From contig JAGWBX010000004.1 in assembly GCA_021295655.1 (NCBI GenBank), positions 1 to 62,890 on the forward strand: a stretch of DNA of 62,890 bases. Direction: 5' to 3'. The number at the start of each line of letters is the position of its first letter. The stretch's first letter is position 1. Position numbers and translations under genes: made by a program. The notes below the pieces were generated by a model that made no database searches, was not told the origin of the DNA, and worked only from the letters and a program-made list of their open reading frames with translations. Of this stretch, positions 7,616 to 17,944 are shown one piece after another. The stretch is from Candidatus Latescibacterota bacterium (GTDB lineage Bacteria; Latescibacterota; UBA2968; GCA-2709665).

Positions 7616-10600
7616 ATGGTAGCAGATGGACTTGCAGGTGCTGCCGGAGACGTGAACACCGAACGTAAGAATTCCGGTTCCGCCCAACCGATAGCAATCG
7701 TGGGTATCGCCTGTCGATTCCCAAACGCGCCAGACGTCTCCGGATTCTGGCGGTTGCTCGATACGGGCGAGAACGCGGTCAGCGAGGGGGTCCCGGGTTC
7801 CGGATACGGGCGCGTCGGCGAGTTGTTTCCGGACCGGGAGGCCCAGGCCGTCGCCTGCAGGTACGGTGCATACCTGAACGGGCTGGAACTCTTCGATGCG
7901 TCGTTCTTTCGCATTTCACCGGCCGAGGCGCAACTGCTGGACCCCCAGCAGCGACTCATGCTGGAGACAAGCTGGCGGGCTCTCGAAGATGCGGGGATGG
8001 ATCCGGATGGCCTGAAAGGCAGCCGGACCGGAGTCTACGCAGGGATCAGCAACAACGAATACAGGGGTCTGATTCTGGATGCGAGCGACACGGCAGAGCC
8101 GGCTCCAAGCCTCTATTCGGTAACCGGTACTTCCTTCAATACAGCGATCGGCCGGGTTGCTTACGTGCTGGGTCTGGAGGGGCCGGCGATTGCACTGGAC
8201 ACCGCCTGTTCCTCGTCGCTGGTCGCCATTCACCAGGCGGTCTCGGGCCTGGAACGCGGGGAGTCCGATCTCGCCCTGGCGGGAGGCGTGCACACGATCC
8301 TGTCGGGCCGGCTGCTGGAAATGCGCGCAAACGCCGGCATGCTGTCGCCGGACGGGAGATGCGCAACGTTCGACGCCGCCGCGAATGGGTACGTACGCGG
8401 CGAAGGTTGCGGAATCGTGGTTCTGAAACGTCTAAGCGAGGCGGAGGTGGAGGGGGACCGGATCTGGGCGGTGATCAGGGGTTCCGCCGTGAACCAGGAC
8501 GGAGCGAGCGCGGGACTGACGGTGCCAAACGAAGACGCACAGGTGCGGGTCATGGAAATTGCGATGCATCGTGCCGGTCTTCGACCCGTGGACGTGGACT
8601 ACGTCGAGGCGCATGGAACCGGCACCGAGGTGGGCGACCCCATCGAGGCGCGCTCGACGGGAGCCGCCTACGGCAGGGGACGCCAACCCGACAATCCGCT
8701 GTTGATCGGTTCGGTAAAGACGAACATAGGCCACCTGGAATCTGCAGCGGGAGTCGCCGGGGTTATCAAGGTCGCGCTATCCATGAACCACGGGATAATC
8801 CCAAGACATCTGCACTTCCGCAATCCGAATCCCGACATGGATTGGACGCGGCTGCCCCTGCGGGTGACGGCCGAATCGACAGCCTGGCCGCGCCACTCCC
8901 ATCGTCCCCCCCGGGCGGGCATCAGCGGGTTCGGGTGGTCGGGAACAAACGCCCATGTGATCCTCGAGGGGTACGAAAACAACGGTGGAGCGGTGTCGGA
9001 TTCCGGCGCGTACGTTGCGCCGGCAGGCTCTCCGGTTCGGGTGGCGGTACCGTTGATGGACGGAGAGGCGCGGAAACCGGCAAGGGAAACCCTGGCGGTA
9101 AGGGACACGCGTTTCCTGCCGCTTTCGGGCAAGTCGAACGAAGCGCTGCGAGACCTTGCCGGGCGATACCTGAGCTGGCTCGACACCACCGATTTCAAGG
9201 GAGACGACGCGGGCGTCGCCGGGACAATGCTTGCCGATATGGCATGGACGGCGGGCGTGGGACGCAGCCATTTCACGCACCGGGCGGGCGTCGTATTCAA
9301 TGATGAGACGTCCCTGCGCGAGGGCTTGCGCGCGGTTGCGGAATCCGGCGCGGCAGCCGGCGTGCAAACGCCTTCACGGGTCGCGTTCCTGTATACCGGC
9401 CAGGGCAGTCACTGGGTGGGCATGGGCGAGTCGCTGTACCGGACCGAGACGGTGGTCCGGGACGTATTGGACCGCTGCGACGCTGAGTTGCGAAAGGACC
9501 GGGAGGAATCCCTGCTGGACATGATGTTCGGACGTTCGGGTGATCTTGCCGACCAGGTCTGGACGCAGGCGGGAATTTTTTCGCTGGAGTGTGCGTTGAC
9601 GGCGCTGTGGGCGAGCATCGGCGTCCGCCCGCAGGTTGTGATGGGACACAGTTTCGGAGAACTCGCGGCGGCGCAGGCGGCGGGCGTATTCAGTCTGGAA
9701 GAAGGCGTTCGATTTGCCGCGGCAAGGGGTAAGCTCGCGGCGGCATTGCCGGGCGGCGGAGCCATGACCGCGATCTTCGCCGACCTGCCGAGGGTCGAGG
9801 CGACCATCGATGAACTGAATGCCTCAACTGCCGGTACGGGACTGTGTATAGCGGCGTTCAACGGCGCCCATCAGGTCGTGAGCGGACCGGAAGCCCTCGT
9901 CGATGAGATCTCGGAGCGCTTTCTTTCCGAGGATATCCGGGTCAACCGCCTGAATACCGGAAACGCCTTTCACAGTTCGTTTGTGGATCCGATGCTGGAC
10001 GGGTTGGAACGTGTGGTTGCGGGTCTCGAAACATCACCGCCAAAGCTCACACTCGTCAGCAACGTAACTGGCAGGGTGCTCGAACCGGGTGAACGGATGG
10101 ACGGCGCATACTGGCGCCGTCACACACGGGAGCCCGTGGCATTCAGTCAAAGCATGGAAACGCTGGCACGTCTGGGCGTCGATTTGATTGTCGAAGTCGG
10201 ACCCCACGCGGTGCTGGGATCGATGGCGACCATGGCGTGGCCGGATACAGCCGGAAACGCGGATCCGCCGGTTGCGTTTTCCAGCCTGCTGCGCCCCTCG
10301 ACCCGGGTGTCGCAGGCCGAAGCCGACCGCGCGTTTACAGCGGCAGCGGCAAGCGCCTACGAAGCCGGTATTCAACTGTCGTTTACCGGGCTGTACGCCG
10401 GGGAGGCGCGCCGTCGCATCGCGCTGCCGGATTATCCGTTTCAGCGCCAGCGTCACTGGATTGACGCGCCCCGTCGACGCCGGACCAGAGCGGACCACCC
10501 GTTGTTGGGCGAGCGGCACGAGTCCGCAAGCGGGGAAATCACCTTCGAGACGGATGTCTTCCCGTCGGATCCCGAGTGGCTGAACGATCATCGGGTCTTC

Positions 10601-13600
10601 GACCGGGTCCTGGCGCCGGGCGCGCTCTATGGGGCTATGGCGGCATCCGCGGCATCTGCCGAGGCCGGGTCGCCTGATCTTGAGGATATGCAGTTGCACA
10701 ACCCGCTCATCTTTCCGGAAGCCGGGGACGAGTCCGGTGATGCAGGACGGAAGATTCAGGTTCTTTTGGACGACGGCGAGGACGGTGGGTCACGCCGGAT
10801 CCGGGTTCTCAGCAAAGGAGAAGACAGCGCGGAGTGGACGCTGCACGCCGAGGCGCAGGTCTCGCCCGGCCCACGCGTACCGGAAGCCGAATCACGGCAG
10901 GATCTGGAAAAACTGAGGGCTCGCCTGTCGCCAGAGAATGTGCCGGCCTTCTACCGCGCGAAAGCCGAGGTGGGTATCGATCTTGGTCCCCGGTTCCGTA
11001 CGCTGGGGGCCGTGTGGTCCCGTCCGGGCGAAGCGCTGGGAGAGGTGTCTCTCGCGGATGCTCAGGACCGCGGCGGGCTCGATATCCATCCCCTCCTGCT
11101 GGACGGTTGTTTTCAGGTTCTGGGCGCCGCGCGCAATGCGGGAAACGATGACGACGGGATTACCTATCTGCCGTTCGCCTGGGAACGGTTCTGGCTGGCG
11201 GACCGGCTGCCGGACCAACTGGTCTGCCACGTGCGAATGCGGGATGACGCGAACAACGGTGTGCCGGACTCGGAAACCGGAGAACCCCGCGAGGTCCTGG
11301 CCGGTGACCTGCGCGTCTACGATACGAGCGGGACCTTGATCGGCGAACTGACGGGCTACACCGTAAAACGGGCGACGCGGGCGACGCTTCTTGCAACCGT
11401 GGAAGGATTGGACGAGTTACTCTACGAAGTGGTATGGCGTGACCGTGCGCTGGCGCCCGGATTGCTGAACGCCGACTTTCTCCCGGGTCCGGAATCAGTC
11501 GCGGCCGGGGCCGGTCTGTTCACGCGGTACCTCGAAGCCGAACGTGTGGGCGCCGAGGCGAGGGACGCCCTGCTTGAAGACCTCGAGCGCCTGTCGCGGT
11601 GCTATGCCCTCCTGACCTTTGACAGACTGGGATGGGACCGGCACGCGGGCGAGGCCGTGGATCCCGAAGGACTGCGCGAGCGCCTGGGCGTCATGCCGGA
11701 ACACAAGCGCCTCTTCAGACGGATGCTCGAAATGCTCTCCCGATCGGGCGTGCTGAACGAAGCAGGCGATGGCTTTGTCGTTTTGGTCGGGTCCGGTGAC
11801 GCGCTGCCCGAGGAACTGCGGGACGACGCCGACGATTGTGCGATGCGTATGGCCGGGCTGCATTCCCACGGTTCCAATGAAATCGGTCTGTTCCGACGCT
11901 CCGGCAACGCACTGGCCGACGTGCTTCGCGACCGGGCGGACCCGCTCACGCTTCTGTTCAGCAGCGGAGAACCGACAGCGGCCGATCTGTATCTGAAGGC
12001 GCCCGTCGCGCGCGCGGCGAACCGGATGTTGGGCGACGGGATTCGGACGCTCGTAGCCGGGTTGCCGGAAGGCCGGCGGCTGCGCGTGTTGGAGGTTGGG
12101 GCGGGCACCGGATCGGCAACTGCATCCGTACTCCCTGAGTTGCCGGAGGGAAGGTTCGACTACACGTATACGGACATCTCTGCCGGGTTCTTTGCCGAAG
12201 CCGAGGGGCGCTTCGGAGACAACGGTATCGAATACCGGGTCCTCGATATCGAAAAAGACCCTTTACAGCAGGGCTTCGATGCGCACGCCTACGACCTCGT
12301 AATCGCGTCCAACGTACTGCATGCCACCCGCTACCTGAACGAGACGCTCTCGCACTGCCGCGACCTTCTGGCGCCGTCAGGACAGTTGGTAGCGCTTGAA
12401 AACCTGCGCGGCCAGGGTTGGCTTGATCTGACTTTCGGACAGCTGGACGGCTGGTGGCGGTTCGCCGACGCGTATCGTCCGCACCACGCCCTGGCCAGCC
12501 CCGCCGTCTGGCGCCGGGCGCTGGGAGACGCCGGCTTCGCGGAAGTCGAGATCCTCGGCGTTGACGAGTCGGGCTCGGCCGGCATGCCGGACAGGGGGGT
12601 GATTGTCGCACAGGGGCCGGTGAAAGTAACGGAGCCGGCAGGGTCCTGGGTCATCGCGGCCGATGAAGGCGGCGTGGCGGAAAGGCTGGCGACGGAACTC
12701 ACGTCGCGTAACCAGACGGTGGTACTGGCGGGCAGGGAAGCGGAATCAGAATGCGTCGCTCGAATCGTGAAAAAAAACGTGGATATGGAGCGGCGCGAGT
12801 CCTGGCAGACGCTGCTGAGCGAACCTCCGGGCGACGTGCCTCTCAGCGGCGTTGTGCATCTTGCGTCGCTGGACGGCCATGGACCGCAGGCCGAGACCGC
12901 CGAAATGGCGGCGGACGTGAAGCGGGTGACGGCGAGCGCGCTGGCGCTGATCCAGGGCGTGATCGACGCCGACCTGACACCGGTCGGAGGGGTGTGGTTC
13001 ATTACGAGCGGCGGGCAGATTCTGGAGCAGGAACGCGGCGGACAGCTTGCCGGCGCGACGCTGTGGGGCTTCGGCAAGGTGGCGGCACGTGAGGCGCATC
13101 AGTTGCAGCCGAGGATGATCGATCTCGACCCCGAAGACGCCGTGCCTCTGAACGACCTGGTGAACGAGTTGCTGTATCCGGATTCTGAAACCCACGTCGC
13201 CTATCGGTTCAACCGCCGCCAGAGCGCACGGCTTGTCCGGGCCGCGGCGGTCGCCCATCGGCTGGCCCTGCCGGAAGCGCCCGGATGGACGCTGGAGCCG
13301 GATGCCGGCGGCTCCCTCGACGCCATTCAGGTGGCGCCGGAGCCTGAGCAACCTCTGGGGCCGGGGGAAGTGCGGGCGGCAATCGAAGCCTTCGGCCTGA
13401 ACTTCCGTGACGTATTCATCGCGCTCGGCCTCGTCGATGACTTCATGGGCGGGGAGTTCTGCGGCCGGGTGCTGGAGGTGGGAGACGGGGTTTCCGGCGT
13501 CGCGGCGGGCGATCGCGTCGTTGGCATGACCTTCCGGAACTACGGGTCGGAAACGGTGACCCTGGAAAAGATGATCGTGCCGGCGCCGCCGGGTTTCTCG

Positions 13601-16600
13601 GTTTCCGAACTTGCGACCATTCCAACGGCATTCGTCTCGGCGGCGCTCTCGTTCGAGCTTTCGGGGTTGGACGCCGGCGACCGGGTGCTCATTCACGCGG
13701 GGGCCGGCGGAGTGGGGCTGGCCGCCATCCAACTGGCGCAGGCCGCCGGCGCGGAGGTGTTCGCGACTGCGAGCGCGCGCAAGCGGGACTATCTGCGTTC
13801 CCTGGGCGTGGCGCATGTGTTCGACAGTCGCACGACGGCGTTCGGCCAGGAGATTCTCGACGCCACCGGCGGTGCCGGAGTCGACATGGTGCTGAACAGC
13901 CTGACCGGCGAGGGCTTTATCGAGGCGAGTCTCTCGTGCCTTGCGCAGGGCGGTCGCTTCGTGGAAATGGGCAGGGTGGAGATCCTGAGCGAGGACGAGA
14001 TGGCGGCGGTGCGGCCGGACGTCTCGTACTCTATCCTCATGATCGACGTTCTCAAGGAGGAAGAGCCCGCACGCGCCGGCGACATCCTGCGGCGGGTGAT
14101 GGCGCGGCTCGCGGCCGGCGAGCTGACTCCACTCATCCACGCCCGATGGCCTGTGGCCGAGGCGGGGCGCGCGATGAAGTGCATGCAGGGTGGACGTCAC
14201 ATCGGCAAGCTCGTCTTCATCAATTCGCCGCTGGCCCGAGGCCGGCTGCGCGACGACCGGACCTATCTGGTTACCGGAGGCCTCGGCGAGATCGGCTGCG
14301 CGGTGGCCGGCTGGCTGGCCGAACGCGGCGCCGGCGTAATCGCCCTCAACGGCCGACGGCCCCCCGACCCCGAGGTCGAGGCGGAGATCGACGCGCTCCG
14401 TGAACGCGGAGTCCGGGTGCAGGTGGAACTCGCGGATGTGACCGACGTCGATGCCCTGGATGCGATGCTGGCGCGAATGGACCGGGACCTTCCGCCGCTT
14501 GGGGGTGTTGTCCACAGCGTGGGCCTGCTGTCGGACGCATCGATCGGAAACCAGCGCTGGGAGACGTTCGAAGCGGTAATGTGGCCGAAGATACTGGGGG
14601 CCTGGCACCTTCACCGGGCAACCGCGGAACGCGATCTGGACATGTTCGTCCTCTTTTCAAGTGTGGCGGGCGTGCTTGGCAACCCGGGCCAGTCGAACCA
14701 CGCGGCGGCCAACGCGTTCCTGGATCAACTCGCCGCCCATCGACGCGCGCAAGGGCTTCCCGGGCAGGCCATCGCCTGGGGCGCATGGTCGGAGATTGGC
14801 GAAGCCGAGGAACAGCGGGAACGGATGACCCGGCGTTCGGCGACGACCGGCATCGAATGGATCACCCCGCAGCAGGGTCTCCGCGCGTTCGACCGTCTGG
14901 TGCGCGCAGACGCGGCGACCAGCGTTGTGCTGGCGAGGGACTGGGTCGCATTCGGTGAATCCCTCGAAGGCCGCCCGGACTTCCTCGAAGACCTGCTGGC
15001 CACGGACGACGACGGCATTTCCGATGATCCCTCCGCAACGGACGATCTGATGAGCCTGCTTGGTCAGTCGCCGGCGGCGGCAAGGGAGGCACTGCTGGTG
15101 TCGTTTCTGCAGCGGGAGGCGCAGGCGGTGCTGAGAATGCCGACTGTTCCCGAGCCCGCCGTAGGGTTTTTCGATCTGGGCATGGATTCGCTGATGGCGG
15201 TGGAGATGAGAAATCGGCTCAACCGGGCCTTTTCAGGCGAGTACACGGCGCCAAACACCCTGGTGTTCGACTACCCGGACATCGCGAGTCTTGCCCGTCA
15301 TCTGTCCGAAGAGCTGGGCGAGGTCAGCGGTGGACCGGCCGCTCCGGAACTGCCGGTGCCCGAGCGTACGCCCGCTCCGCAGCGGGAGAGCGCGGATGAA
15401 GGCATTGCAATTGTGGGTATGGCGTGCCGGTTTCCCGGCGCCCCCGATCTCGATTCCTTCTGGCGCCAGCTCGAAGCGGGCAATGACGCAGTGACGGACG
15501 GACGCGGCGATTCCGGCACCTGGGGCGGTCTCGCCAAAGACCTCCCGGCTGAGTACGCCGCGTTCCGACAGGGCGGATTCGTGGATGAGATCGATCGTTT
15601 CGACTCCAGGTTCTTTCGAATCGCGCCGATAGAAGCACGAATGATGGACCCGCGGCAACGGATGCTGCTGGAGACGAGTTGGCAGGCACTGGAGGATGCA
15701 GGAATTGATCCTGAAGGGTTGAGGGGAAGCCGAACCGGGATCTATGCCGGCATTTCCGCCAGTGAATACCGCGACCTTATGTCAGGCGGCAGATACGGCG
15801 TCAGCTACCTGAGTACGGCAGGGAGCATGGCGGTAGGGCGCGTGTCCTACGCGTTCGGTTTCGAGGGGCCGACAATGCCGGTGGAACTCAACTGCGCGTC
15901 GTCGCTGATCGCCGTGCACTATGCGGTCGCGGCATTGCGGCAGGACGAAGTCGACATGGCCCTGATCGGAGGGACACATGCACTTCTTTCGGCGGACATA
16001 ACCAGGGAAATGGCGGACCTGGGGATGTTGTCGGCCAGCGGTCGTTGCAGAGCCTTCGACGACTCCGCCGATGGATTCGTGCGAAGCGAAGGCTGCGGCG
16101 TCGCCGTGCTCAAGCGACTGAGCAGGGCGGAAGCCGACGGCGATCGCATCTGGGCCGTCATCAGGGGGTCCGCGGTAAACCAGAACGGGGTAAGCGCCGG
16201 ACCCACCGTTCCCAACGGTCCGGCACAGGAGCGGGTAATAGCAGAGGCACTGTCGCGAGGACGTGTTGCGCCGTCGGACGTGGACTACCTTGAGGCGCAT
16301 GGGGCAGGTTCCGAGTTTGGCGATTCCATTGAAGTGCAGGCGGCGGCAGCGGTCTACGGCAGGGAACGCGAAGCCGACCGGCCGCTGTTGATTGGCTCAG
16401 TGAAGACGAACATCGGCCATCTGGAGCCGGCCGCGGGAGTCGCAAGCCTGATCAAGACCGTCCTGGCGATGAATCGGGGCGTGATCCCGCGCAACCTGCA
16501 CTTCCGGGAACCGAATCCGAACCTGGACTGGGACCGTCTCGCGGTGCGCGTGGTGTCGGCCAACACCGAATGGCCGGCCCACCCCGAACGACCGCCCCGA

Positions 16601-17884
16601 GCCGGGGTGAGCGCCTTCGGTATATCAGGCACGAATGCCCATGTCGTGGTCGAAGGGTACGTATCGGAGGGCGATTCACGCACAGATGCAGACCCCATCC
16701 TCGCAGGCGCTCCAAGCTCCGTCAATGTATCGCTGCCGGAGACGATGGCCGGCCTGCCGCTGCCGGCGAACGAAGTGTTACAAGCACGTAAGACGCGTTT
16801 CCTTCCTCTATCCGGAAAGGCACATGGCGCGCTGCGGGACCTGGCGGGGCGTTATCTCGACTGGCTCGACGACAGGGCTGGCGCGATCGCTTCCGACGAG
16901 GCGTTACAGGACCTGCTCGCGGACATGGCCTGGACAGCGGGGACAGGCCGGAGCCATTTCGACTGCAGGGCTGGCGTGGTCTTCAGCGATGCCGGGTCGT
17001 TTCGGGACGGGTTGAAGTCCGTGGCTGATGCTCACGAATCGACGGAACCGGCAGAGGAAGGGAAGGTTGCGTTCGCATACGCCGGGTCAGGCATCCAACG
17101 GCCGGGCATGGGCCGGACGTTGTACGAAACGGAGCCGGTGGCGCGCGCGGTCCTGGATCGCTGCGAGGAGGCTTTTGGCGAGATTCGTGGGGATTCGCTG
17201 CTGGACGTGATGTTCGGCCGCGCCGGATCCCGCAGTCTCCTTGAAGATCCCGATTGGGCGCGGCCGGCCGCCTACGCGCTGGAGTGCGCGCTTACGGCCC
17301 TGTGGTCGAGTTTGGGTATCCGGCCGGACGTGGTCGTTGGGCAGGGCCCTGGAGAACTCGCGGCGGCGCAGGCATCCGGGGTCTTCGGTCTCGAGGAAGG
17401 ATTGCGACTTGCGTCGGCCAGGGCCGCAGAAGAACCTGTGGACGGCATCGTCGGCGCGCCGTCTTCCCTCGACTACGTCAGCAGCGTTACGGGTCGGGTG
17501 ATTTCGACGGACGAAGCTCTCGACGCGGAATACTGGCGACGCCGTGGGGATGAACCGGTGTCGTTCCGTAATTCCGTCGGCGCTCTGGCCGAACTGGGCG
17601 TGCGTGTCATCGTGACGGTCGGCCAGAACGCAGGTTTCGGTTCCGACGAACTTCAGGCCTGGCCGGAGGCAGCGAACAACGGCGAGGCGCCGGTTGTGAT
17701 CGACAGCCTGCTAATTCCGGGAGGTGACAACACGGAGGCGGATGACGACGGAATTGTCAAGGCGGTTGCAGACGCATACGAGTCGGGGTTCGCAGTACGC
17801 TTCGAGGGCCTTTTCGCGGGCGAAGCACGACGCCGCATCGCTCTGCCGCCATATCCCTTCCAGCGGCGGCGCCACTGGATTTAA
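7616..17884 (+). CDS. Type I polyketide synthase: KS-AT-DH-cMT-ER-KR-ACP-KS-(inactive AT)
   Basis: Module 1 is a complete, highly reducing, C-methylating module. KS (24-447) has C198, H333 and H373. AT (590-890) has S679 in GHSFGE and H786 in NAFHSS, a malonyl-type pattern. DH (960-1250) has H992 and D1163. cMT has LEVGAGTG at 1492-1499. ER has HAGAGGVG at 2027-2034. KR has TGGLGEIG at 2220-2227. ACP has S2525. Module 2 has KS (2595-3010) with C2760, H2895 and H2935 at standard spacing, then a degenerate AT: the nucleophile motif is GQGPGE (Ser to Gly3244, His to Gln3243), and about 105 residues including the catalytic His are missing. The protein ends at the post-AT linker YPFQRRRHWI with no DH, KR, ACP or thioesterase. 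In KR the catalytic Tyr position is His2362 (S2349, N2366 kept). Start ATG 7616 has AAGGAG nine bases upstream. The product is probably an alpha-methyl-branched reduced acyl chain. The architecture recalls monomodular Sup-type PKSs of sponge symbionts, apart from the extra KS. Confidence 0.95.
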   Translation: MVADGLAGAAGDVNTERKNSGSAQPIAIVGIACRFPNAPDVSGFWRLLDTGENAVSEGVPGSGYGRVGELFPDREAQAVACRYGAYLNGLELFDASFFRISPAEAQLLDPQQRLMLETSWRALEDAGMDPDGLKGSRTGVYAGISNNEYRGLILDASDTAEPAPSLYSVTGTSFNTAIGRVAYVLGLEGPAIALDTACSSSLVAIHQAVSGLERGESDLALAGGVHTILSGRLLEMRANAGMLSPDGRCATFDAAANGYVRGEGCGIVVLKRLSEAEVEGDRIWAVIRGSAVNQDGASAGLTVPNEDAQVRVMEIAMHRAGLRPVDVDYVEAHGTGTEVGDPIEARSTGAAYGRGRQPDNPLLIGSVKTNIGHLESAAGVAGVIKVALSMNHGIIPRHLHFRNPNPDMDWTRLPLRVTAESTAWPRHSHRPPRAGISGFGWSGTNAHVILEGYENNGGAVSDSGAYVAPAGSPVRVAVPLMDGEARKPARETLAVRDTRFLPLSGKSNEALRDLAGRYLSWLDTTDFKGDDAGVAGTMLADMAWTAGVGRSHFTHRAGVVFNDETSLREGLRAVAESGAAAGVQTPSRVAFLYTGQGSHWVGMGESLYRTETVVRDVLDRCDAELRKDREESLLDMMFGRSGDLADQVWTQAGIFSLECALTALWASIGVRPQVVMGHSFGELAAAQAAGVFSLEEGVRFAAARGKLAAALPGGGAMTAIFADLPRVEATIDELNASTAGTGLCIAAFNGAHQVVSGPEALVDEISERFLSEDIRVNRLNTGNAFHSSFVDPMLDGLERVVAGLETSPPKLTLVSNVTGRVLEPGERMDGAYWRRHTREPVAFSQSMETLARLGVDLIVEVGPHAVLGSMATMAWPDTAGNADPPVAFSSLLRPSTRVSQAEADRAFTAAAASAYEAGIQLSFTGLYAGEARRRIALPDYPFQRQRHWIDAPRRRRTRADHPLLGERHESASGEITFETDVFPSDPEWLNDHRVFDRVLAPGALYGAMAASAASAEAGSPDLEDMQLHNPLIFPEAGDESGDAGRKIQVLLDDGEDGGSRRIRVLSKGEDSAEWTLHAEAQVSPGPRVPEAESRQDLEKLRARLSPENVPAFYRAKAEVGIDLGPRFRTLGAVWSRPGEALGEVSLADAQDRGGLDIHPLLLDGCFQVLGAARNAGNDDDGITYLPFAWERFWLADRLPDQLVCHVRMRDDANNGVPDSETGEPREVLAGDLRVYDTSGTLIGELTGYTVKRATRATLLATVEGLDELLYEVVWRDRALAPGLLNADFLPGPESVAAGAGLFTRYLEAERVGAEARDALLEDLERLSRCYALLTFDRLGWDRHAGEAVDPEGLRERLGVMPEHKRLFRRMLEMLSRSGVLNEAGDGFVVLVGSGDALPEELRDDADDCAMRMAGLHSHGSNEIGLFRRSGNALADVLRDRADPLTLLFSSGEPTAADLYLKAPVARAANRMLGDGIRTLVAGLPEGRRLRVLEVGAGTGSATASVLPELPEGRFDYTYTDISAGFFAEAEGRFGDNGIEYRVLDIEKDPLQQGFDAHAYDLVIASNVLHATRYLNETLSHCRDLLAPSGQLVALENLRGQGWLDLTFGQLDGWWRFADAYRPHHALASPAVWRRALGDAGFAEVEILGVDESGSAGMPDRGVIVAQGPVKVTEPAGSWVIAADEGGVAERLATELTSRNQTVVLAGREAESECVARIVKKNVDMERRESWQTLLSEPPGDVPLSGVVHLASLDGHGPQAETAEMAADVKRVTASALALIQGVIDADLTPVGGVWFITSGGQILEQERGGQLAGATLWGFGKVAAREAHQLQPRMIDLDPEDAVPLNDLVNELLYPDSETHVAYRFNRRQSARLVRAAAVAHRLALPEAPGWTLEPDAGGSLDAIQVAPEPEQPLGPGEVRAAIEAFGLNFRDVFIALGLVDDFMGGEFCGRVLEVGDGVSGVAAGDRVVGMTFRNYGSETVTLEKMIVPAPPGFSVSELATIPTAFVSAALSFELSGLDAGDRVLIHAGAGGVGLAAIQLAQAAGAEVFATASARKRDYLRSLGVAHVFDSRTTAFGQEILDATGGAGVDMVLNSLTGEGFIEASLSCLAQGGRFVEMGRVEILSEDEMAAVRPDVSYSILMIDVLKEEEPARAGDILRRVMARLAAGELTPLIHARWPVAEAGRAMKCMQGGRHIGKLVFINSPLARGRLRDDRTYLVTGGLGEIGCAVAGWLAERGAGVIALNGRRPPDPEVEAEIDALRERGVRVQVELADVTDVDALDAMLARMDRDLPPLGGVVHSVGLLSDASIGNQRWETFEAVMWPKILGAWHLHRATAERDLDMFVLFSSVAGVLGNPGQSNHAAANAFLDQLAAHRRAQGLPGQAIAWGAWSEIGEAEEQRERMTRRSATTGIEWITPQQGLRAFDRLVRADAATSVVLARDWVAFGESLEGRPDFLEDLLATDDDGISDDPSATDDLMSLLGQSPAAAREALLVSFLQREAQAVLRMPTVPEPAVGFFDLGMDSLMAVEMRNRLNRAFSGEYTAPNTLVFDYPDIASLARHLSEELGEVSGGPAAPELPVPERTPAPQRESADEGIAIVGMACRFPGAPDLDSFWRQLEAGNDAVTDGRGDSGTWGGLAKDLPAEYAAFRQGGFVDEIDRFDSRFFRIAPIEARMMDPRQRMLLETSWQALEDAGIDPEGLRGSRTGIYAGISASEYRDLMSGGRYGVSYLSTAGSMAVGRVSYAFGFEGPTMPVELNCASSLIAVHYAVAALRQDEVDMALIGGTHALLSADITREMADLGMLSASGRCRAFDDSADGFVRSEGCGVAVLKRLSRAEADGDRIWAVIRGSAVNQNGVSAGPTVPNGPAQERVIAEALSRGRVAPSDVDYLEAHGAGSEFGDSIEVQAAAAVYGREREADRPLLIGSVKTNIGHLEPAAGVASLIKTVLAMNRGVIPRNLHFREPNPNLDWDRLAVRVVSANTEWPAHPERPPRAGVSAFGISGTNAHVVVEGYVSEGDSRTDADPILAGAPSSVNVSLPETMAGLPLPANEVLQARKTRFLPLSGKAHGALRDLAGRYLDWLDDRAGAIASDEALQDLLADMAWTAGTGRSHFDCRAGVVFSDAGSFRDGLKSVADAHESTEPAEEGKVAFAYAGSGIQRPGMGRTLYETEPVARAVLDRCEEAFGEIRGDSLLDVMFGRAGSRSLLEDPDWARPAAYALECALTALWSSLGIRPDVVVGQGPGELAAAQASGVFGLEEGLRLASARAAEEPVDGIVGAPSSLDYVSSVTGRVISTDEALDAEYWRRRGDEPVSFRNSVGALAELGVRVIVTVGQNAGFGSDELQAWPEAANNGEAPVVIDSLLIPGGDNTEADDDGIVKAVADAYESGFAVRFEGLFAGEARRRIALPPYPFQRRRHWI

Positions 17885-17944
17885 CGATGGGGTCCCCGGC
17901 ACAGTGAAGTCCGGAACAACGGTCCGGCTGCGCCGCAAATGGAC

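Noticed and set aside
12746..14614. Long minus-strand open frame (622 codons) inside the PKS
   Set aside because: Antisense shadow of high-GC coding sequence. Its composition (His/Arg-rich) is typical of such shadows and it has no start signals.
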